Positions 1 through 9,668 are shown, counted from the stretch's first letter. The stretch is DNA of 64,000 nucleotides from Hymenobacter sp. 5317J-9 (GCF_022921075.1 NZ_CP095050.1:1116001-1180000), one strand, 5' to 3'. Numbers and translations are program-made. Notes: a model not told the origin generated them from the letters alone.

Positions 1-504
1 CACGGCTGGGAGGTGCGGGGCCAGCCCCTGGCCGTGTACGGGCAGGGCCGCACCGTGACGGGCCTGGCCCTGCTGGTGAGCCGCTGGAGCCCGGACGTGG
101 TGGTGGTGACCGACGGCCCCGGGCACCTCACGCCCAACGCCCGGCGCCGCCTGCGTCGCCACCACATTCGCGTCAACGAGGAGCCCATTGCCCGGCTCAT
201 TGGTACCAAGGAGCGCGACTTGCACTGCATCGAGTTTGCGGATGGCAGCCGGCTGGAACGGGCTGCCGTGTTCCTGCACGCGCCGCAGCTGCAGCGCAGC
301 GCCCTAGCCGAGGAAATGGGCGCCCGCATCACCAGCAAAGGTGCCGTGTGGGTCGACTCGGGCCTGCAAACATCGGTGCCCTACGTGTATGCCGCCGGCG
401 ACACCACGCCCGGCGCCCAGCAGGCCCTGATAGCCGCCGCCGAGGGCAACCGGGCCGCCATTCTCATCAACGAAAGCCTGACGCGCGAGGAGTGCCCGCG
501 CTGA
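1..504 (+). CDS. NAD(P)/FAD-dependent oxidoreductase, thioredoxin-reductase-like (C-terminal part)
   Basis: The reading frame is open from the first base of the window, so the N-terminus with the first FAD motif lies outside. The visible 167 residues hold the second half of a two-dinucleotide-binding-domain flavoprotein: a strand-turn-helix with GQGRTVTG-like spacing that fits the NAD(P)H domain, and near the end the family signature YAAGDTTPGAQQ, where the Asp binds the FAD ribityl chain. Proteins of this shape in Bacteroidota are usually annotated as thioredoxin-reductase-like oxidoreductases. No CxxC active-site pair can be seen in the part present, so disulfide reductase activity cannot be claimed. 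The stop lies 6 bases from the stop of the convergent sigma factor gene. Confidence 0.85.
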   Translation, partial: HGWEVRGQPLAVYGQGRTVTGLALLVSRWSPDVVVVTDGPGHLTPNARRRLRRHHIRVNEEPIARLIGTKERDLHCIEFADGSRLERAAVFLHAPQLQRSALAEEMGARITSKGAVWVDSGLQTSVPYVYAAGDTTPGAQQALIAAAEGNRAAILINESLTREECPR

Positions 505-510
505 GCCGCG

Positions 511-1065
511 CTACCGCACGAGCTGCGACAGCACCTGCAAGGCGGCGCGGGCGCGCGTCTTGACGGTGGCCACCGGGATGCCGAGCTGCTCGGCGGCTTC
601 GGCCTGGGTGCAGCCGCCGAAGTACAGCAGGTCGATGACTTCGCGCTGGCGGGGCTTGAGGCGCAGCACAAATTCGCGCAGGCCGATGTGCTCGGGGTTG
701 AACGAGGCAGGCGCCTGGGCCCGTTGGGCCCCGCCCACTTCTAGGGAGCGGGTGCCGCTATGGAAACGGTGGCGCGGGCTGCGCAGGGCATCGATGGCCT
801 GGTTGCAGCACACCCGCACCATCCAGGTGAAGAGGCGTCCGCGGTCGGCATCGTAGCGGTCAATGCTCAGCCACACCTTCAGCAGACCTTCCTGCAGCAC
901 GTCCTGGGCGAGGTTTTCATCGCGCACCAGGCGGAAAATAACAGCGAACAGATTGCGGGAATAACGGTCATGAAGGAGTTGGAGAGCTTGTTCGTCGCGG
1001 GCCAGGAGGCGCTGCACCAGCAATTCCTCCTCGGCCGCCGCCAGCAGCGCCAGGGTTGATTTCAT
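511..1065 (-). CDS. ECF-type RNA polymerase sigma factor (sigma-70 family)
   Basis: This is a 184-residue sigma factor with region 2 (DEQALQLLHDRYSRNLF through LAQDVLQEGLLKVW, then a region 2.4 stretch ending FTWMVRVCCNQAIDALR) and region 4 (LKPRQREVIDLLYFGGCTQAEAAEQLGIPVATVKTRARAAL), a clear helix-turn-helix for the -35 element. The order and length fit group IV (ECF) factors, closest in style to SigK-like ones. The start at MKST is preferred; an in-frame ATG nine codons upstream also exists. No anti-sigma gene lies next to it: the downstream neighbour is convergent and upstream is a gene-free stretch. The trigger for this factor therefore cannot be read from context. Confidence 0.9.
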   Translation of the reverse strand: MKSTLALLAAAEEELLVQRLLARDEQALQLLHDRYSRNLFAVIFRLVRDENLAQDVLQEGLLKVWLSIDRYDADRGRLFTWMVRVCCNQAIDALRSPRHRFHSGTRSLEVGGAQRAQAPASFNPEHIGLREFVLRLKPRQREVIDLLYFGGCTQAEAAEQLGIPVATVKTRARAALQVLSQLVR

Positions 1066-1422
1066 ACGGGACAACAGCCGAAGCCAGCCCAAGCCCGGGC
1101 GGCATCGGTGTTAGGGATAGAAAATGTGGACTTGAATAGTAGGAGTTTAGAACGGATAAAGGCGAGGTAAGGCGATGACCGCAGCTATATAATTTTGGCC
1201 TGACGCCAAAGCTGGATAAGAATAGTAAGAGGTGGTGCAGCAGACCTACGGCAGGATGCGGGCAAGTGGATTGGCACGAAGAAGAAAACCCAGGGGCGCG
1301 GGGGGCACGCAGGCAGCCCGGGGCATCACATTTTTGCCCTTTAGCAAACAAGTAGGGGCCGGTGCGGCTTACGCTGTGCCCCGCGCCAACTCAACCGTAG
1401 CGCGGGGCCAGCTATTCTGCTT
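1066..1422. other. Gene-free stretch between sigma factor and hydrolase
   Basis: About 350 bases between two divergent genes. Open frames here have no recognisable protein character. The stretch should contain the promoters of both neighbours, but I see no convincing TTG/TAnnTTTG pair and no hairpin. Confidence 0.5.
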
Positions 1423-2136
1423 ATGACACCTACCATCGTTGCGCTGCATTGCTGGGCCAGCTCCGGCCGCGAGTACGACCTGCTCAAGGCGCTGCTGCCC
1501 GCCGGCGTGCGCCTGCTCGCGCCCAGTTTGCCAGGTTTTGGCGGCCAGCCCGTGCCCGCCGGTTTTGATTATTCGGTGCGGGCTTATGCCGATTGGATTG
1601 CCGACTTCCTGGCGCAGCATGAGGTGGCCGAGTTCACGCTGATTGGCCACAGCATGAGCGGAAAAATGGCGCTGGCGCTGGCGGCGCGGCGCCCGTCCGG
1701 CCTGCGCCGCCTGGTGCTGCTGTCGCCCTCGCCGCCCCCGGGCGAGCCCATGTCCGACGAAGACCGGGCCGCCTCCGTGGCTGCGCACGGCAAGCCCGAG
1801 GAAGCGGCCAAAACATTCGAAAAGATAACCCGGCGCCCCATTGCGCCCGAACTCCGGGCCCACGTCATTGCCGACAACCTGCGCACCTCGAAAGCCGCCT
1901 GGACCCGCTGGCTGCTGGAAGGCGCCCGCGAAGACATTTCGGCCCTGCTGCCGCGCATCAACGTGCCCTGCCAACTGCTGGTGGGCGAGGGCGACACCGC
2001 CATTACGCCCGACACGCAACGCCGCCTCACCCTGCCGTTGCTGCCGGCGGGCACGCAGTTTCAGGAAGTGCCGGGGGCTGGCCATCTGCTGCCGTTGGAG
2101 GCTCCGGCCGAGGTGCAGGCGGCGGTAGAAGGGTAG
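1423..2136 (+). CDS. Alpha/beta hydrolase
   Basis: A 237-residue single-domain alpha/beta hydrolase, probably cytoplasmic since no signal peptide is present. It has the oxyanion-side HCWASSG after strand 3, the nucleophile elbow GHSMSG (Ser about 77), and the catalytic His in GAGHLLPLEAP near the end; the acid is likely the Asp in the VGEGDTAITP segment. Length and order match the MenH/haloperoxidase-like group. The substrate cannot be told from sequence. The gene stands alone; the next gene is convergent with a 19-base gap. Confidence 0.85.
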   Translation: MTPTIVALHCWASSGREYDLLKALLPAGVRLLAPSLPGFGGQPVPAGFDYSVRAYADWIADFLAQHEVAEFTLIGHSMSGKMALALAARRPSGLRRLVLLSPSPPPGEPMSDEDRAASVAAHGKPEEAAKTFEKITRRPIAPELRAHVIADNLRTSKAAWTRWLLEGAREDISALLPRINVPCQLLVGEGDTAITPDTQRRLTLPLLPAGTQFQEVPGAGHLLPLEAPAEVQAAVEG

Positions 2137-2155
2137 GGGCGTCCTGCCCCGTGGT

Positions 2156-4465
2156 TTACTCCAGCGCGCGGCTTCGGAAAAGCAGGAAGCCCAGGTGGCC
2201 GTAGATGCCGAAACGTTCGGCGGGGTCGTCGTAGAAGCGGGCGTGCAAGGCCAGCGGGCCCACCGGCGTCTGGAAAATCAGGCCCGTGCTGGCCGTCACG
2301 CGCGGGCGGTCGAAGCCGGAGCGGCGCACAGCCGTTTGCAACTCCCCTTGCTTCAGGGGCTGGGCGTTGACGTGCGCGTACACTTCGGTGCGCCACTCCA
2401 GCTTTTTCAAAAAAGGCTGGGTGTAGCGCAAGCCCACGGCGCCGTAGCGCGACGAGCGGTAAGCATCCAGAAACAGCGTGCGCGAGTCGGGCAGCGGCGC
2501 AAACACCGGCGCAATGGTCTGCGTCGAGCGAAATGTGGTGAACAGCGGCTGCGAGCTCACCATCAGCTCGCCGAAATAGCCCCAGGCGTGGCGTTCTTTT
2601 TTCAGGGAGAAATACCGCTCCACCGTGGCCCGGAACTGCAGCCACTCGCGGTGCTGGGTGTTGGCCAGCTGCTCGGCCGTGGAGCCGGGCGTGTAGGTCG
2701 ACGAGCCCGTGACGCCGCGCAGCGTGTATACGTAGCGGTGGCCGCTGGAAGCGTACTGCTTGCGGTTGAGGGTATTGCGGGCCAGGCGCAGGGCGGCCGT
2801 GGCGCCCCTGAACACGGTGGCGTCCAGCACGTCGGCCGACTTGATTTCCGTGGAGTTGGTGTACTCGTCCTTGGTCACGAAGGTGGCCACGTCGAACAGC
2901 AGGCGGCTGCGGTAAGTGGGGCTGATGCCAAACTGCCCGCCCAGTTTGGTGTCCTGCTGCCGCACCTGCGTGTTGATTACATCGCGACCCAGCACGCCGC
3001 CCGTGTTCTGGTAATCCCACTGGTTGTAGGTCACTTCGGGCTCGAAGAAATAGGCAAACTTGGCCGGGATGTTGACACGGAACGAGCCGTGCGCGCCGTT
3101 GTAGAAGCGGCCCAGGCTCACGTCGGCCGAGGCCGTGTAGAGCAGCCGGCGCAGGTAGCGGTACTCCACCCCAAAATACAGGTTGTCGATGGGCCGGTTC
3201 GAGAGCACGAAGCCGACCTCGGTGCTCACGTTGTTGTTGCGCTGGGCGTCCACGCTGAACACGTAGCCCTGACGGGCCGCGTCGTAGCGAATGCGCGGGT
3301 AAATGTTCTTGAAATAGTCGTCCGACGCCAGCCGGTAGTAGCCCTCTTCAATGTCGTCGAGCGAGTATTCCCGGCCCGACTTGCGGAAAAACCGCGCCGC
3401 GTACTCGTTCTGGTCGGGCCGCAGGCCATTCACCTTCACCTGAATGAAGCGCGGCTTGGGCGCCAGCCCCTGGAAGGCCAGCCGCCGCCGCTGCAGGTCG
3501 GCCGCGTCAACGCGGCGCCCGATGCGGGCTTTTATCTTTTCCATGCTGCGCAGGGCGGCCGTGTCGCCTTCGGCAATGAAGTCCTTCACCCGGTCAAAAT
3601 CGCCCACGCCCATGCCCTCGAGGTCGGGCTGGATGTAGATGCCGTTGCGGCCCACGCTGCCCGTGTCGGCCACGCTCGTGCCCAGAAAAGCCACGGTGCT
3701 GGCCAGCAGCGCGTCGTCGTTTTTGGGGTATTTCTTGAACGCCACGTCGCCCACGTTCACCCCGATGATGATGTCCGGGGCGAACGTCTTCTTCATGGCG
3801 GTGGTGGGGAAGTTGTCGTACACCGCGCCGTCGTAATAGTACTTCCCGTCGAGGTTGCGGATGGGCCGAAACGCCAGCGGAAACGACATAGAATTGCGAA
3901 TGGCGTCCGAAAGCGAACCCTTGCTCTGCTCCACCACCTGCCGCGTAAACACCTCCGAGGCCATGCAGCGGAAGGGCACGAAGAGCTTGTTGAAGTCGTA
4001 GCCGCTGGCGGCCGAGGCCGGTGCCAGCTTCTCGGCCAGCGCCAGGTTCAGGTTCAGGTCGTTCACCAGGTTGGTGCTCACTCGGGCCTTGAACGTGGAA
4101 TCGATGGCAATGCCAAGCCGCAGGGCCGACGGCGACGGCTCGGCCGTGAGAAAGTTGAAGGTCTTGCTCTCCAACGGCTTGCCCGAGGTCCAGTTTTGGA
4201 ATTCGGGGTTGAGCACAATTTGCTCAATTTCCTCCGGAGAATAGCCGGCCGCGTACATGCCGCCCACCACCGCGCCCATGCTCGTCCCCACAATGTAGTC
4301 GATGGGTATGTGGTTCTTTTCCAGCTGTTTGAGCACCCCAATGTGCGCTAGGCCCTTGGCCCCGCCGCCGCTGAGCACCAGCCCCACTTTTTGGGCTTGG
4401 GCCGAAAGGAGAGAAAGAGCCGCCAGCACCAGGGCCGGCAGCAATCGGGAGGAGAAATAAGCCAT
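2156..4465 (-). CDS. Patatin-like phospholipase with C-terminal outer-membrane beta-barrel
   Basis: A 769-residue protein with a signal peptide (hydrophobic stretch ending SAQAQ). The patatin domain follows (about residues 27-230): oxyanion-hole GGGAKG, nucleophile GTSMG, and the Asp of the catalytic dyad in YYDGAVYDN. Next comes a POTRA-like segment (about 340-400, FIQVKVNG...[12 protein letters not shown]) and then a long region of alternating beta strands ending in a C-terminal aromatic/Arg-rich strand. This is the PlpD-like type V architecture: a phospholipase joined to a BamA/TamA-family barrel. It should sit in the outer membrane and hydrolyse phospholipids there or at the surface. It follows the histidine kinase gene on the same strand with a 168-base gap. 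Confidence 0.92.
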   Translation of the reverse strand: MAYFSSRLLPALVLAALSLLSAQAQKVGLVLSGGGAKGLAHIGVLKQLEKNHIPIDYIVGTSMGAVVGGMYAAGYSPEEIEQIVLNPEFQNWTSGKPLESKTFNFLTAEPSPSALRLGIAIDSTFKARVSTNLVNDLNLNLALAEKLAPASAASGYDFNKLFVPFRCMASEVFTRQVVEQSKGSLSDAIRNSMSFPLAFRPIRNLDGKYYYDGAVYDNFPTTAMKKTFAPDIIIGVNVGDVAFKKYPKNDDALLASTVAFLGTSVADTGSVGRNGIYIQPDLEGMGVGDFDRVKDFIAEGDTAALRSMEKIKARIGRRVDAADLQRRRLAFQGLAPKPRFIQVKVNGLRPDQNEYAARFFRKSGREYSLDDIEEGYYRLASDDYFKNIYPRIRYDAARQGYVFSVDAQRNNNVSTEVGFVLSNRPIDNLYFGVEYRYLRRLLYTASADVSLGRFYNGAHGSFRVNIPAKFAYFFEPEVTYNQWDYQNTGGVLGRDVINTQVRQQDTKLGGQFGISPTYRSRLLFDVATFVTKDEYTNSTEIKSADVLDATVFRGATAALRLARNTLNRKQYASSGHRYVYTLRGVTGSSTYTPGSTAEQLANTQHREWLQFRATVERYFSLKKERHAWGYFGELMVSSQPLFTTFRSTQTIAPVFAPLPDSRTLFLDAYRSSRYGAVGLRYTQPFLKKLEWRTEVYAHVNAQPLKQGELQTAVRRSGFDRPRVTASTGLIFQTPVGPLALHARFYDDPAERFGIYGHLGFLLFRSRALE

Positions 4466-4633
4466 AAAATGCAGAAAAAAACGTAGCTCAGGGGCTCGTT
4501 ACTGCCGCTGGTACGCCGCGTCGGGCTCCCGGGTTTTTATCGACAGTAGGCTGCGCAATATTGCATGATTATCAACTGAATAATATCGGATGCAAGGGCT
4601 CCGGGTCTTCTGCTCGCACGCGCCACACCCGCC

Positions 4634-6055
4634 CTACCGCGTCAGATTGTCGGCCCTACCCCCAAAGCCTACCGTAACGCGCAGCCGCCCATGTGCTTCG
4701 GCCAGCGCCAGCTGCAACCCCAGCCCCTGCGCCAGCCGGCCGGCTATCCACAGGCCCAGGCCGGTGCCGGGGGCCAGCGGGTCGGCCTGGTACCAGGCGG
4801 TGGTGAGCTGGGCCAAGTGGTTGCCCAGCGGGGCCGCCAACTCATTTTCGATGCTGATAACGGGGCCGGCTTGCAGGCGCAGCACCACGCCGGTGCCGGG
4901 GCGGGCGTGCTTGCGGGCGTTGTCGAGCAGGTTCAGCAGGAGCGTGGTGAGCTGGTCGGCGTCGGTTTCCACTGTGGCCTGCACGGCAGAGTCCTCCTCG
5001 GGCAGCTCGATGGTGAGCGTGCGGCCCGCGGCCCGAAAGCGCGGCAGCTCCCGGTCGGCCAAGGCCAGTAGCAGTTCGGCCAGCGCCACGGGCCGCCGGC
5101 GCAGCGGCAGCGCGGCCCCGTTGCCCAGCCGGCCCACCAGCAGAAAGTCGTCCACGAGGCGGCTCAGGCGGGCCAGCTCGGCATCGTGGCCGGCCAGTGC
5201 GGCGCGGGTGGCGGGCGGCAGGGCGGGGTCGCGCCCGCTCACGTCGAGGCCGGTTTGCAGGGTGGCCAGCGGCGTGCGCAGCTCGTGGGCGGCCGCGGCC
5301 AGAAAGTTGGCCTGGGACGTAGCCTGTCCGCGCAGCCGGGTCAGCAGCTGGTTCAGCGTTTCGGCCAGTTCCTGCACCTCATCGCCGGTGTCGGGCACGG
5401 GCAGGGGCGCAATGTCCTGCGCCTGCTGAATGCGGCGGGCCTGCGCGGCCATGCGCCGCAGGGGCCGCAGCGCTACGCCGGCCACCAGCAGCGCCAGTGC
5501 CCCGGCCAGCCCGGCGCTGCCCAGCAGCCCCAGCCACAGCGTGCGCCGCACCCGGGCCAGGGCTTTTTCGAGGGGCGCGGCGGGATGGGCCAGCCAGAGC
5601 GTGAGGCGTCCGGTGGGCTCGGCGTAGTCGGCGCCCGGGCCGGGCGGGGCGGCTAGCCGGGCCACGGCCACCACGCGGCCGTGGCGCAGCTCGTGGCCGG
5701 GCGCGGCGGGTCGGGGCAGGCCGCCGGTGTCGCGGGCCGGCCAGCCGTCCGAGCGAAACAGCTCGCGGGCGGGCCGCCCGGCTTCCTCAAATACCAGGCG
5801 CATGGTTTCGCCGGTTTGGTCGGGTAAGGGCAGCGTGGGTTGTGGGTCGAGGCTGACGCGACTCAGTAGCTGCTCGGCGCGCAGGCGCAGGCGCTCATCG
5901 TCGGCGCGGGCCAGCTGGCGGCCCAGGCTGCGATATTGGTAGCTGCCCGCGGCCAGCGTGGCCAGCCCAAACACCATCCCAAACACCAGCAGCAGCTGCC
6001 CGCGCAGGCCCAGCCGGAAGCGTTTTTGGGTGGGTGGGGCGGGGGCGAAAGTCAT
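4634..6055 (-). CDS. Two-component sensor histidine kinase
   Basis: A 473-residue membrane kinase. There is one membrane segment near residues 20-38, a periplasmic sensor region of about 130 residues without a recognised fold, a second membrane segment near 170-192, a HAMP linker, then HisKA with the phospho-accepting His in AAAHELRTPLATLQ, and HATPase_c with the N box LLNLLDNARKHA and the G2 box GTGLGLWIAGRLA. This is the class paired with OmpR-type regulators. The cognate regulator gene lies directly upstream on the same strand, but a palindromic repeat occupies the 151-base gap between them. The signal sensed is unknown. Confidence 0.95.
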   Translation of the reverse strand: MTFAPAPPTQKRFRLGLRGQLLLVFGMVFGLATLAAGSYQYRSLGRQLARADDERLRLRAEQLLSRVSLDPQPTLPLPDQTGETMRLVFEEAGRPARELFRSDGWPARDTGGLPRPAAPGHELRHGRVVAVARLAAPPGPGADYAEPTGRLTLWLAHPAAPLEKALARVRRTLWLGLLGSAGLAGALALLVAGVALRPLRRMAAQARRIQQAQDIAPLPVPDTGDEVQELAETLNQLLTRLRGQATSQANFLAAAAHELRTPLATLQTGLDVSGRDPALPPATRAALAGHDAELARLSRLVDDFLLVGRLGNGAALPLRRRPVALAELLLALADRELPRFRAAGRTLTIELPEEDSAVQATVETDADQLTTLLLNLLDNARKHARPGTGVVLRLQAGPVISIENELAAPLGNHLAQLTTAWYQADPLAPGTGLGLWIAGRLAQGLGLQLALAEAHGRLRVTVGFGGRADNLTR

Positions 6056-6081
6056 TAGGTAAGGAGGAATGAAAAGAGAAC

Positions 6082-6173
6082 GTCATGCAGAGCACAGCGA
6101 AGCATCTTTACCGCGCAACGAAATTCAATCGATTACAATTGAGGTAAAGATGCTTCGCTGTGCTCTGCATGAC
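6082..6173. repeat. Palindromic repeat element, copy 1
   Basis: Two perfect 31-base inverted arms (6082-6112 and 6143-6173) separated by 30 bases. Arms have the GTCATGC...GAAGCATCT pattern shared by the other copies at 6934, 12165, 12911, 36988 and 38237. The loop carries its own short palindrome (CAATCGATTACAATTG region). It lies between the response regulator and kinase genes. Confidence 0.9.
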
Positions 6174-6206
6174 ATCCTTTTCTGCATGACGTTCTTCTAA
6201 ACAACG

Positions 6207-6899
6207 CTACCCCGCCGTCACCGGCTCGCGCAGCCGGTAGCCCTGCCCAATCACCGTTTCCAGCAACGCGGGCGCGGGGGCAAAGTCCCGGTCGAGCTTG
6301 CGGCGCAGCTGCGAGATGTGCACCTCAATCACGTTCGAACCCATGTCGTAGTCCACGTCCCACACTTTTTCGGCCAGCCGCGTTTTGCTCACCACGCGGC
6401 CGGCATTACGCAGCAGCAGCTCCAGCACCGCAAACTCACGGTTGGTGAGGCTGAGGGTTCGGCCGGCGCGCGTCACCACCCGGCCCAGCGGGTCGAGCAC
6501 GAGGTCGGCCAGGCGCAGGGCCTCGGCGCCGGCCGGAGCGGCCGTTTTGCGGCCGATGATGTGCAGGCGGGCCAGCAGCTCATCAAAAGCGAAAGGCTTG
6601 CGCAGGTAATCCACGGCGCCGGCTTCGAGTCCTCTCACCACGTGCTGCGTGTCGGTGAGGGCGCTCAGGATGAGGACGGGCGTTTGAATGCCGAACTCGC
6701 GCAGGTTGCGCAGCACGTCGAGGCCGCTCTGGCCGGGCAGCATCAGGTCGAGCAGCACGGCGTCGTAGGGCGTGGTGGCGGCTTGCTCCAGGCCCTCGGG
6801 GCCGGTGGCGGCCACATCGGCCACGTGCCCGGCCTGCGTGAGGCCCTGCTGAATGAACCTCGCCAGCCGGGCCTCGTCTTCGACAATGAGAATGCGCAT
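6207..6899 (-). CDS. OmpR-family response regulator
   Basis: A 230-residue regulator. The receiver domain begins MRILIVEDE with the acidic pair, has the phospho-acceptor Asp51 in DAVLLDLMLPG, the conserved Ser of VLILSALTD and the Lys of YLRKPFAF. The C-terminal winged-helix domain has the typical LSLTNREFAVLELLLRNAG and ends with the wing GQGYRLREP. The start at MRILIVEDE is chosen because residues upstream in the same frame are not part of the fold. It works with the kinase encoded next in the block. Palindromic repeats lie both before and after the gene. Confidence 0.95.
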   Translation of the reverse strand: MRILIVEDEARLARFIQQGLTQAGHVADVAATGPEGLEQAATTPYDAVLLDLMLPGQSGLDVLRNLREFGIQTPVLILSALTDTQHVVRGLEAGAVDYLRKPFAFDELLARLHIIGRKTAAPAGAEALRLADLVLDPLGRVVTRAGRTLSLTNREFAVLELLLRNAGRVVSKTRLAEKVWDVDYDMGSNVIEVHISQLRRKLDRDFAPAPALLETVIGQGYRLREPVTAG

Positions 6900-6933
6900 G
6901 AAGAAATAGTATGAAAAGAACAGCAAAAAAGAA

Positions 6934-7034
6934 CGTCATGCTGAGCGTAGTCGAAGCATCTCTCCCGCAATAGTAATCCTGTCAATTGGATTGCGTTGAG
7001 CAGTAGAGATGCTTCGGCTTCGCTCAGCATGACG
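6934..7034. repeat. Palindromic repeat element, copy 2
   Basis: Inverted arms of about 31 bases (outer ends CGTCATGCTGAGCG and CGCTCAGCATGACG) with two or three mismatches, upstream of the response regulator. The loop contains a small inner palindrome (AATCC ... GGATT), as in other copies. Confidence 0.88.
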
Positions 7035-7083
7035 TGCTGGTTTAGGTCATGAAGTTCAGGCGTCAGCTCGGGTTACAGCTGGG

Positions 7084-7926
7084 CTACCGTACCAAGTACT
7101 TCACGCCGCCCACGGCCAGCGTCTGGGCGTGCACCACGCGCGGGGCGGTGGTGCCGGCCACGCGGGCCTCGCCGGGCTGGGCGGTGCGCAGGTCGCCGGT
7201 GGCTTCCAAAGCGGTACCCACCGTCAGCTTATTGCCCAGCTGCTCCAGCGCGTGAGGCGGCAGCTGCACCACCGTCTGGTCGCTGAGCACCACGCCGCGG
7301 ATGCGGCCTTTGGGGTCGCGCCGCAGCTCCTTGATGTTGCCCTTGGCCGTAGCCGTTTCCGGCGTGGGCGGGGTGCTGGGGCGCGCGGGCGGCGCGTCGT
7401 TGATGGTCTGGCTGCCGCTGGTCAGGCTCACGAAGCGGAAGTGGCTGCGGCCATCGGGGCCGGTGTGACGCACGCCGCTCACCGTCACGGCGCTGCCGGC
7501 TTTGGCGGTGGCCTGCAGCTGCTTGCCCAAGTGGCGGGGGAAGCGCACGGTATCCACGGCGCCGGATTCAGGCTTCAGGATGAAGGCATCGTACACCTGG
7601 TCGTCGTTGTTGGCCAGGTAGCTGCTTAGCGTGCCGCGCACGTCGGTGATGGGTTGCAGGCCGCCCCGCTCGCCGCGCCGGCCGGGGCCGTCATGGGGAC
7701 CGCCGCGCTCGCCGCGGGGGCCGCGGGGCGGGCGAGGTCCGCCGGGACCTTCGGGGCCTTCGCCATCGGCGGGCGGTGGGGGTGGGGTGGCCAGGTTGCC
7801 GGCAGTGGCTTTGGTGGCTTTCGAGGTTTTGGTTTTGACCTTGGTCACGGTTTGGGCCTCGGCCTGTGGGTGGCCGGCGAGCAGGGCGGCGGCCAGCAGG
7901 GCCACCGAGTAAAAGGGCTTATTCAT
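7084..7926 (-). CDS. Secreted protein with a Gly/Pro/Arg-rich linker and two similar beta domains
   Basis: I do not recognise a named family. The 280-residue product has a signal peptide (ending QAEAQ), then a Lys/Thr-rich stretch and a collagen-like low-complexity linker (about residues 48-92) rich in Gly, Pro, Arg and Glu. After this come two segments that look like a duplicated domain: GTLSSYL...YDAFILKP...VRFPRHLGKQL...GSAVTVSG and GNIKELR...GVVLSD...VQLPPHALEQLG...GTALEATG. The pattern of strands suggests two OB-like barrels, which is inference. It precedes the regulator/kinase genes on the same strand and could be co-regulated with them, though a repeat lies between. Confidence 0.75.
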   Translation of the reverse strand: MNKPFYSVALLAAALLAGHPQAEAQTVTKVKTKTSKATKATAGNLATPPPPPADGEGPEGPGGPRPPRGPRGERGGPHDGPGRRGERGGLQPITDVRGTLSSYLANNDDQVYDAFILKPESGAVDTVRFPRHLGKQLQATAKAGSAVTVSGVRHTGPDGRSHFRFVSLTSGSQTINDAPPARPSTPPTPETATAKGNIKELRRDPKGRIRGVVLSDQTVVQLPPHALEQLGNKLTVGTALEATGDLRTAQPGEARVAGTTAPRVVHAQTLAVGGVKYLVR

Positions 7927-8192
7927 TGGGAAGTGGGAAAAATGCGGTTGATGAAGAAGGAGTAGTAAGCGTCGGCGAACTCCGGTTGCTCTTCCGACGA
8001 TACAAAATTTCTACCGCGCCCTGAGGCCCGCCTGAAGGCCAGATTAATTTTTCTTCAGGTCAATAAGTCGGGCGCCGGCTCCTGCTGTTCGGAGGGCATA
8101 GGGGCTGCGCTGGACGGTGGGTTTCTGTTTTTATATTGCTGTCGCTCTGCTGCCTGTGCCGAGCTGGTGCCGCTGTGAAACCCTCGGAGCTT

Positions 8193-9668
8193 ATGAGAAA
8201 CGCTTACCGATTATTCGTCCTGCTTTTTGCGCTCTCGGCTAAAGGGCAAAATTTCATGCCCTTTCACCCAGGCGCGCTGCTGCAATACAGTGCCGCTGCT
8301 GGCGACTCCGTGCGCCTGTTGCAACTGGAACGCCGCGGGGCGACCGGGCTTCCCGGCCAAGACTCCCTATACCTGTTTGCCGACCGGGCCGCAGTACCCC
8401 GGAATACCAACCCGACGGCCATGTTTTTTGGCTGCTGGGCCCGCTGGGGGCGCGGTGGCCCCTTCGGGCAGGCGCTGCTGGTTACCCGGGCCGGCACCAT
8501 GCGGGCCGAGTATACCTTATTGGGCGGCTACGACGCCGCGCGGCTGGGCTACGCCCTGGCGCTGCTGCTCAAGCCGCGGGCGCCGCTCAACCAGACGTGG
8601 ACCGCCGACGACTGGGGCACTACGGCCCGGGTAACGAACCGCACCGTGGCCCCCGTGCTCGGCGTGCCCGATTCGGTGGTGACCATTACGTTTTCCAACG
8701 GCCAGCAACTGCTGCTCAGCAAGCTGCACGGACTCGTAGAAGGCCCTGCGCTGGACTATTTTGCCACCGGAGGGGCGCCCCGGCGCCAGGTCCTGACCGC
8801 GGTGCCGAGTGCCCGACTGGGCCAGGCCAAACTGGGCGCGCTGGCCATTTATGACTTTCAGCCCGGCGACCGGTTCGTATATCGGTACGAGCAAAGCGCG
8901 GCGTTTGGCAATCCTACGTTGCCACCCGCCCTTAGCTACCTGTTCGCCGATAGCATCATCAGCCGAACTACCAGCCGCACCGGCGACACCCTGACGTACC
9001 GCGTGCTTACCTGTTCGCAGCAGGGAAGCCGCGCCAGCACCCTGGCCACGGTGCGCTACACGTCGGCCTCGGGCCCGGGCACTCGCAGCAGCCAGCAGTA
9101 CCTGCGCCGAAGCCACACGATGCTGTACGACGCGGCTCAAGGAGCCTTTCCGACCAATCGGGCCGTGCAGCGCGTGTTCTACCTTGGCACCTGCCAAGAC
9201 ACCTCCGCCTACGCGGGGCCTAACATCGACCTGTACTCGGGCGCGAGCTACGCGACCGGCTTGGGCGTGGTAAACAACTTCGTGTACGACTTTTTCGGGA
9301 GTAGCACGAGCACCACCCTGGTCGGCTATCGGAAGGGCGCCGAAACCTGGGGCCAGCTGCCCCGCCTGCTGTGCAGCCCGCTGGTCACCGTCGGCGGCCG
9401 CCCGGCCGTCACCACGGCGGCCTTTCCCAATCCTTTCGGCGCCGAGCTATCCGTGGCCTTCAGCTCGGCGCACGCGCAGGCCGTGGCTCTCACGCTGCAC
9501 GACGGCCTGGGCCGGGTGGTGCTGGCCCGGCCAGCTGCGCCGCGGCCCGGCGGCCCTCAGCAGCTGGTGCTGCCCACCGCCGGCCTGCCGGCGGGGATAT
9601 ATACCCTGCGCCTGCAGTTCGTTGGCGAGGGCCGGACAGAGGTGCTGCGGGTGTCAAAAACGCAGTAA
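8193..9668 (+). CDS. Secreted protein with type IX secretion C-terminal sorting domain
   Basis: A 491-residue protein starting MRNAYRLF with a hydrophobic signal peptide ending AKGQ. The bulk (residues 20-400) has no family I can name; it is rich in Thr/Ser/Gly and probably beta structure. The last about 75 residues match the T9SS type A sorting domain: FPNPFGAELSVAF, then HDGLGRVVL, then LPAGIYTLRL and a short Lys/Arg-containing end. It should be exported by Sec, pass the outer membrane through the T9SS and stay at the cell surface or be released. An in-frame ATG 19 codons upstream gives a poorer signal peptide. Confidence 0.85.
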   Translation: MRNAYRLFVLLFALSAKGQNFMPFHPGALLQYSAAAGDSVRLLQLERRGATGLPGQDSLYLFADRAAVPRNTNPTAMFFGCWARWGRGGPFGQALLVTRAGTMRAEYTLLGGYDAARLGYALALLLKPRAPLNQTWTADDWGTTARVTNRTVAPVLGVPDSVVTITFSNGQQLLLSKLHGLVEGPALDYFATGGAPRRQVLTAVPSARLGQAKLGALAIYDFQPGDRFVYRYEQSAAFGNPTLPPALSYLFADSIISRTTSRTGDTLTYRVLTCSQQGSRASTLATVRYTSASGPGTRSSQQYLRRSHTMLYDAAQGAFPTNRAVQRVFYLGTCQDTSAYAGPNIDLYSGASYATGLGVVNNFVYDFFGSSTSTTLVGYRKGAETWGQLPRLLCSPLVTVGGRPAVTTAAFPNPFGAELSVAFSSAHAQAVALTLHDGLGRVVLARPAAPRPGGPQQLVLPTAGLPAGIYTLRLQFVGEGRTEVLRVSKTQ

